A stretch of DNA of 29,073 nt from Pleurobrachia bachei. Its lineage: Eukaryota; Ctenophora; Tentaculata; Cydippida; Pleurobrachiidae. Below the pieces are notes generated by a model. That model was given only the letters and a program-made list of their open reading frames with translations, was not told the DNA's origin and ran no database searches. Below, piece after piece: positions 26,583 to 29,073 of the stretch (positions are counted from its first letter, which is position 1; each line of letters opens with the position of its first letter). The position numbers and the translations under genes are program-made. The stretch covers positions 1-29,073 of the forward strand of contig AVPN01001087.1 in NCBI GenBank assembly GCA_000695325.1, in the 5' to 3' direction.

Positions 26583-27415
26583 TTATTTCTCTGGTTCGAA
26601 TCCGCGAGACGCCTCAAATGTCTTACAAATCCTCTCAGATACCTCCCACAACTTCTCCTGGATAGCATCAAAATACCATTGCCTATAATAAATATTATTC
26701 TGGTATGGCCTCACTCTGCAGTTGGAGTACCATTCACCCCTCTCTACACTGGCCTCCGTAGCACAGTAAATTGAGGTAGCGGCCCCTTGTTCTGGTGTTT
26801 TTCCAAACCATTTAGCCATCCTCCTGAGAAAGCCACCCCAGCATCCATGAATATCTCGAGATAAATTAGTATCGACACATCCAGGGTGCACGGAAACTGC
26901 TGTAATTGCGGGATATCGCTTAGAGAGCTCCTTAGCAAAGTAGATCCTTGCCTTGCTACTGACAGCGTATTTATAGCTCTCCCTACCAGCAGGCTGGAAA
27001 AGGCGGGGTAAGGGAGAACCCTCGAGCCAATTTATATGGAATGGACCCCTCGTGTGAGATTCGGATGTCAAAACAACCACTCTGGCCTCAGACGCAACTA
27101 GCATATCAACTGTAGGAGAGGTAGTTTAGTTTTGGAATTAATGTTGTCCTCCATCGGAGGCTCGCGGACGGGTTGTAATACATTATTAGGAAGTAGCTTT
27201 AATAATCACTTACTGAGTAGCATGGTGAGATAAAAGTGTCCCAGATAGTTGATTCCAATAGTTGTATCGACCCCTTCCTTGGTAGCACTAAACGGAGGAT
27301 TAATAACTCCTGCATTGTTGACTAGAATATCCAGTCTATCTTTATCTTTTTTAAACTGTTCTGCAAACTCCCGGATACTTTCAAAAGATGCCAAGTCAAC
27401 CAAGAAGTATCGGAC
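26583..27415 (-). CDS. Short-chain dehydrogenase/reductase, exons 2 and 3 (no first exon)
   Basis: Exons 27415-27214 and 27109-26583 join in phase 1 and end in TAA. They encode the middle and C-terminal parts of a retinol-dehydrogenase/WWOX-like SDR: VDLASFESIREF, LDILVNNAGVINPP (NNAG motif), INYLGHFYLTMLL, the catalytic-serine strand RVVVLTSESH, and HPGCVDTNLSRD. With the exon at 26215 in front the total would be about 301 residues, normal for the family. The active-site YxxxK is not canonical: the segment reads YKYAVSSKARIYF, so lysine is four, not three, residues after the aligned tyrosine plus one. No glycine-motif exon was found between 27416 and 27810. Confidence 0.82.
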
Positions 27416-27810
27416 CTGAAAAGGCGTGATTACGATTGAATATAATTAGGACTTAACGGCTCTGTCTCAAAAATTTTTAGGAAGATGTGTTGATTATTTG
27501 GCAAACGTTGCAGGCCCCGCTACGAGTGTGGGGGTGCAACGTATTCCAAATTGAGTTTGGTTTAGTTTCGGGGAGGGGTGCTTTGGTAATTAGTTTCGCT
27601 GACAAGGGTTTTTTGGCTCATTCTTGGGTGAGAAGGTCAGTATTAGGGGATGGTTTATATTTGTTTCTAGTTGCCGCTTGCCATTAAACAGGAAGTTGAA
27701 GACAGAAAACGCACTGCTATTATGGTAAATATAATGTAGTTTAAAAATCTTAAGTTTTCATCATTCAAAACAAATCAAATTTAAAAACTGATAAAAACTT
27801 GCTGGTTTAT
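27416..27810. other. No gene seen
   Basis: AT-rich stretch between the SDR exon and the next gene's terminal exon. The expected SDR first exon was looked for here and not found. Confidence 0.5.
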
Positions 27811-28329
27811 TTAAAATGGGAAAGATCCTCCCGAAATAAGAGGTGACCGCTGCTCACTATAAGACGAATTATCAGATTCACTGTCTTGTTCGCTGACATC
27901 ACTGTCCCCACTGTCCGGATAACTAGGTATACCCCATTCAAAGTATTTAGAACCACCATTACTCCTGTTGTGCAAAAAATTAGGAACAAGCTCACGTCCC
28001 TCCGACTCAGAATACTGTTGAGTGCAGAAATAACTGATAATGTTTATAAGATAGTTTTCTCTATCCTTTGCTGCGTTGGCCAGTTCAGTTATTGCGAAGA
28101 TAAGGTCCTGAGGCGGTAGGTTTAGGGTTTCAATAAGAAGAAACCTGTTAGAGATCAACATAAGCCACGTAGGGTGCTTGCTCCTAATCGCAAACTCAAC
28201 CATCCACTCATCGGACATCGTAGAACCCTTATCAGACTTCTTGTTCATCACCAACACAAGGTATTTGAACACCCCATCAACCTGGTACATGGTTGCCCAT
28301 GGTAACCTTCCTACAACGAACTTGTCCAA
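27811..28329 (-). CDS. Unidentified protein, probable terminal exon with acidic serine-rich tail
   Basis: Open frame ending in TAA at 27811. It either starts at the ATG at 28329 or, as a terminal exon, after the TTGTAG acceptor at 28310. The first 100 residues look like alpha-helices (FKYLVLVMN, EWMVEFAIRSKHPTW, DLIFAITELANAAKDRENYL). The end is disordered and acidic/serine-rich (DSGDSDVSEQDSESDNSSYS). I do not recognise the family. The candidate ATG and acceptor are both inside a MITE terminal fragment, so the true 5' boundary is uncertain. Confidence 0.55.
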   Translation of the reverse strand: MDKFVVGRLPWATMYQVDGVFKYLVLVMNKKSDKGSTMSDEWMVEFAIRSKHPTWLMLISNRFLLIETLNLPPQDLIFAITELANAAKDRENYLINIISYFCTQQYSESEGRELVPNFLHNRSNGGSKYFEWGIPSYPDSGDSDVSEQDSESDNSSYSEQRSPLISGGSFPF

Positions 28330-28356
28330 TTCTGAGCCGGTCCACTCTCACTTTAA
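28308..28356. mobile_element. Solo end of the TTAA MITE
   Basis: About 49 bases (CTTCCTACAACGAACTTGTC ... GGTCCACTCTCACT-TTAA) match the right terminus of the element at 25986 exactly. No left terminus was found nearby, so only one end remains. Confidence 0.85.
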
Positions 28357-29021
28357 GTTCTCAAGGATATAAGATATCCGACAATTACTTAAGCGTATCT
28401 GACAATTACAAGCCGTTCCTTTGTCCCTTGTTTAATTCTGTCATTGTTGCAATTCGCAAAGATATCTCTCATTCAGCATCTCTCATCATGAGTCATTCAC
28501 CTAGCGTTTGTTGTGTGGGTGTTTCAGCAGTGATTTTCTGCTATCCCAGCATGGCTGCATTCCCACTCGTGAAACCCGATCACGGCCCACAAGGAATATG
28601 TTCTAGGTCCAGTACTAGATAAAGAGAGGGGAACAATACAAGATTGGGAGAAAATGTAAACATTCTCTTCCAGCTCTCCAGCTCGATCATATCAGAGAGG
28701 AAGGGAAGCGGTGAGGAGTACCGAAAAGCAGCTTCCTAAATTTATATGATTTCATACAGCTTTCTGTATACAATTCTGTGCTTTGGTTATTAGACAAACT
28801 ACCCTGTTTTTCACAGTCTTCAAATTCCAATAATTTCTATCTGGTGGTACCAGATCCCGTTTCGGGTCGATAAACTCATCAGATAAAGTGAACAGCGATA
28901 TGAATATCCAGGTAGTATAGAAACGCGGTAGTTCGAATTACAAGCGAATGGAGACTATTGAAAATGATCTCTATTCTCTATGTTTCGCCATCTATCCCAT
29001 ATGTGATCAAACCATCTCGCT

Positions 29022-29055
<34 letters not shown>

Positions 29056-29073
29056 TTCAAAGCCAAGCCAAAG
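28357..29073. other. No gene recognised; ends in (CT)n
   Basis: Open frames here are short and without motifs. Exons belonging upstream of the 28310 exon may lie here or beyond the window. The last 55 bases are C-run plus (CT)n. Confidence 0.45.

Overview
The window looks like nuclear DNA of an animal, probably a marine invertebrate and possibly a sponge, although no species marker is visible. Reasons: many short exons with GT..AG introns, metazoan gene families (ARNT/BMAL-class bHLH-PAS, methionine aminopeptidase 2, TOM22, ShK-type and immunoglobulin domains, a spectrin-type CH domain), many small terminal-inverted-repeat elements (MITEs), a non-LTR retrotransposon remnant, microsatellites and one assembly gap of 546 N (10963-11508). 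Nothing bacterial or viral was seen. All exon models are hand-built from splice sites, reading phase and remembered family motifs; no search was run.

Minus strand, read from high to low coordinates: an unidentified terminal exon (28310-27811); a short-chain dehydrogenase whose exons are out of order (27415-26583, then its N-terminal-type exon at 26215-26039); a CR1/L2-like retrotransposon remnant (24060-22643); TOM22 (22432-22000); METAP2 (11 exons, 20206-3596); and an ARNT/BMAL-like bHLH-PAS gene (3313 to 288, running off the left edge). TOM22, METAP2 and the bHLH-PAS gene are head-to-tail with 140-285 bp between coding regions. A perfect 1654-bp tandem duplication (19020-22327) covers the last TOM22 exon and the first four METAP2 exons, so one complete copy of each gene survives plus an extra partial set.

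Plus strand: a gene not previously familiar to me (4700-14272) lies wholly inside METAP2 intron 9. It encodes a signal peptide, one six-cysteine ShK-type domain, then a chain of about five I-set immunoglobulin-like domains in which the usual disulphide cysteines are absent. Its central Ig cassette has been duplicated twice (9103-10092 and 11736-13670). The distal copy carries a frameshift and a lost splice acceptor, and reading-phase arithmetic says the duplicates must be skipped. Two exons of a spectrin-type CH2 domain (16027-17379) sit in METAP2 intron 7 between 50-bp direct repeats.

The most interesting points are: the nested, interdigitated arrangement of METAP2 and the ShK-Ig gene; the ShK plus cysteine-less Ig architecture; a likely exon-internal micro-inversion in the bHLH-PAS gene; repeated placement of MITEs within about 15 bp of exon ends; a palindrome that supplies a splice acceptor; and the in-frame ORF1/RT deletion fusion in the retroelement. 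Several of these (perfect tandem repeat, scrambled SDR, indels) could be assembly errors and are marked as such.
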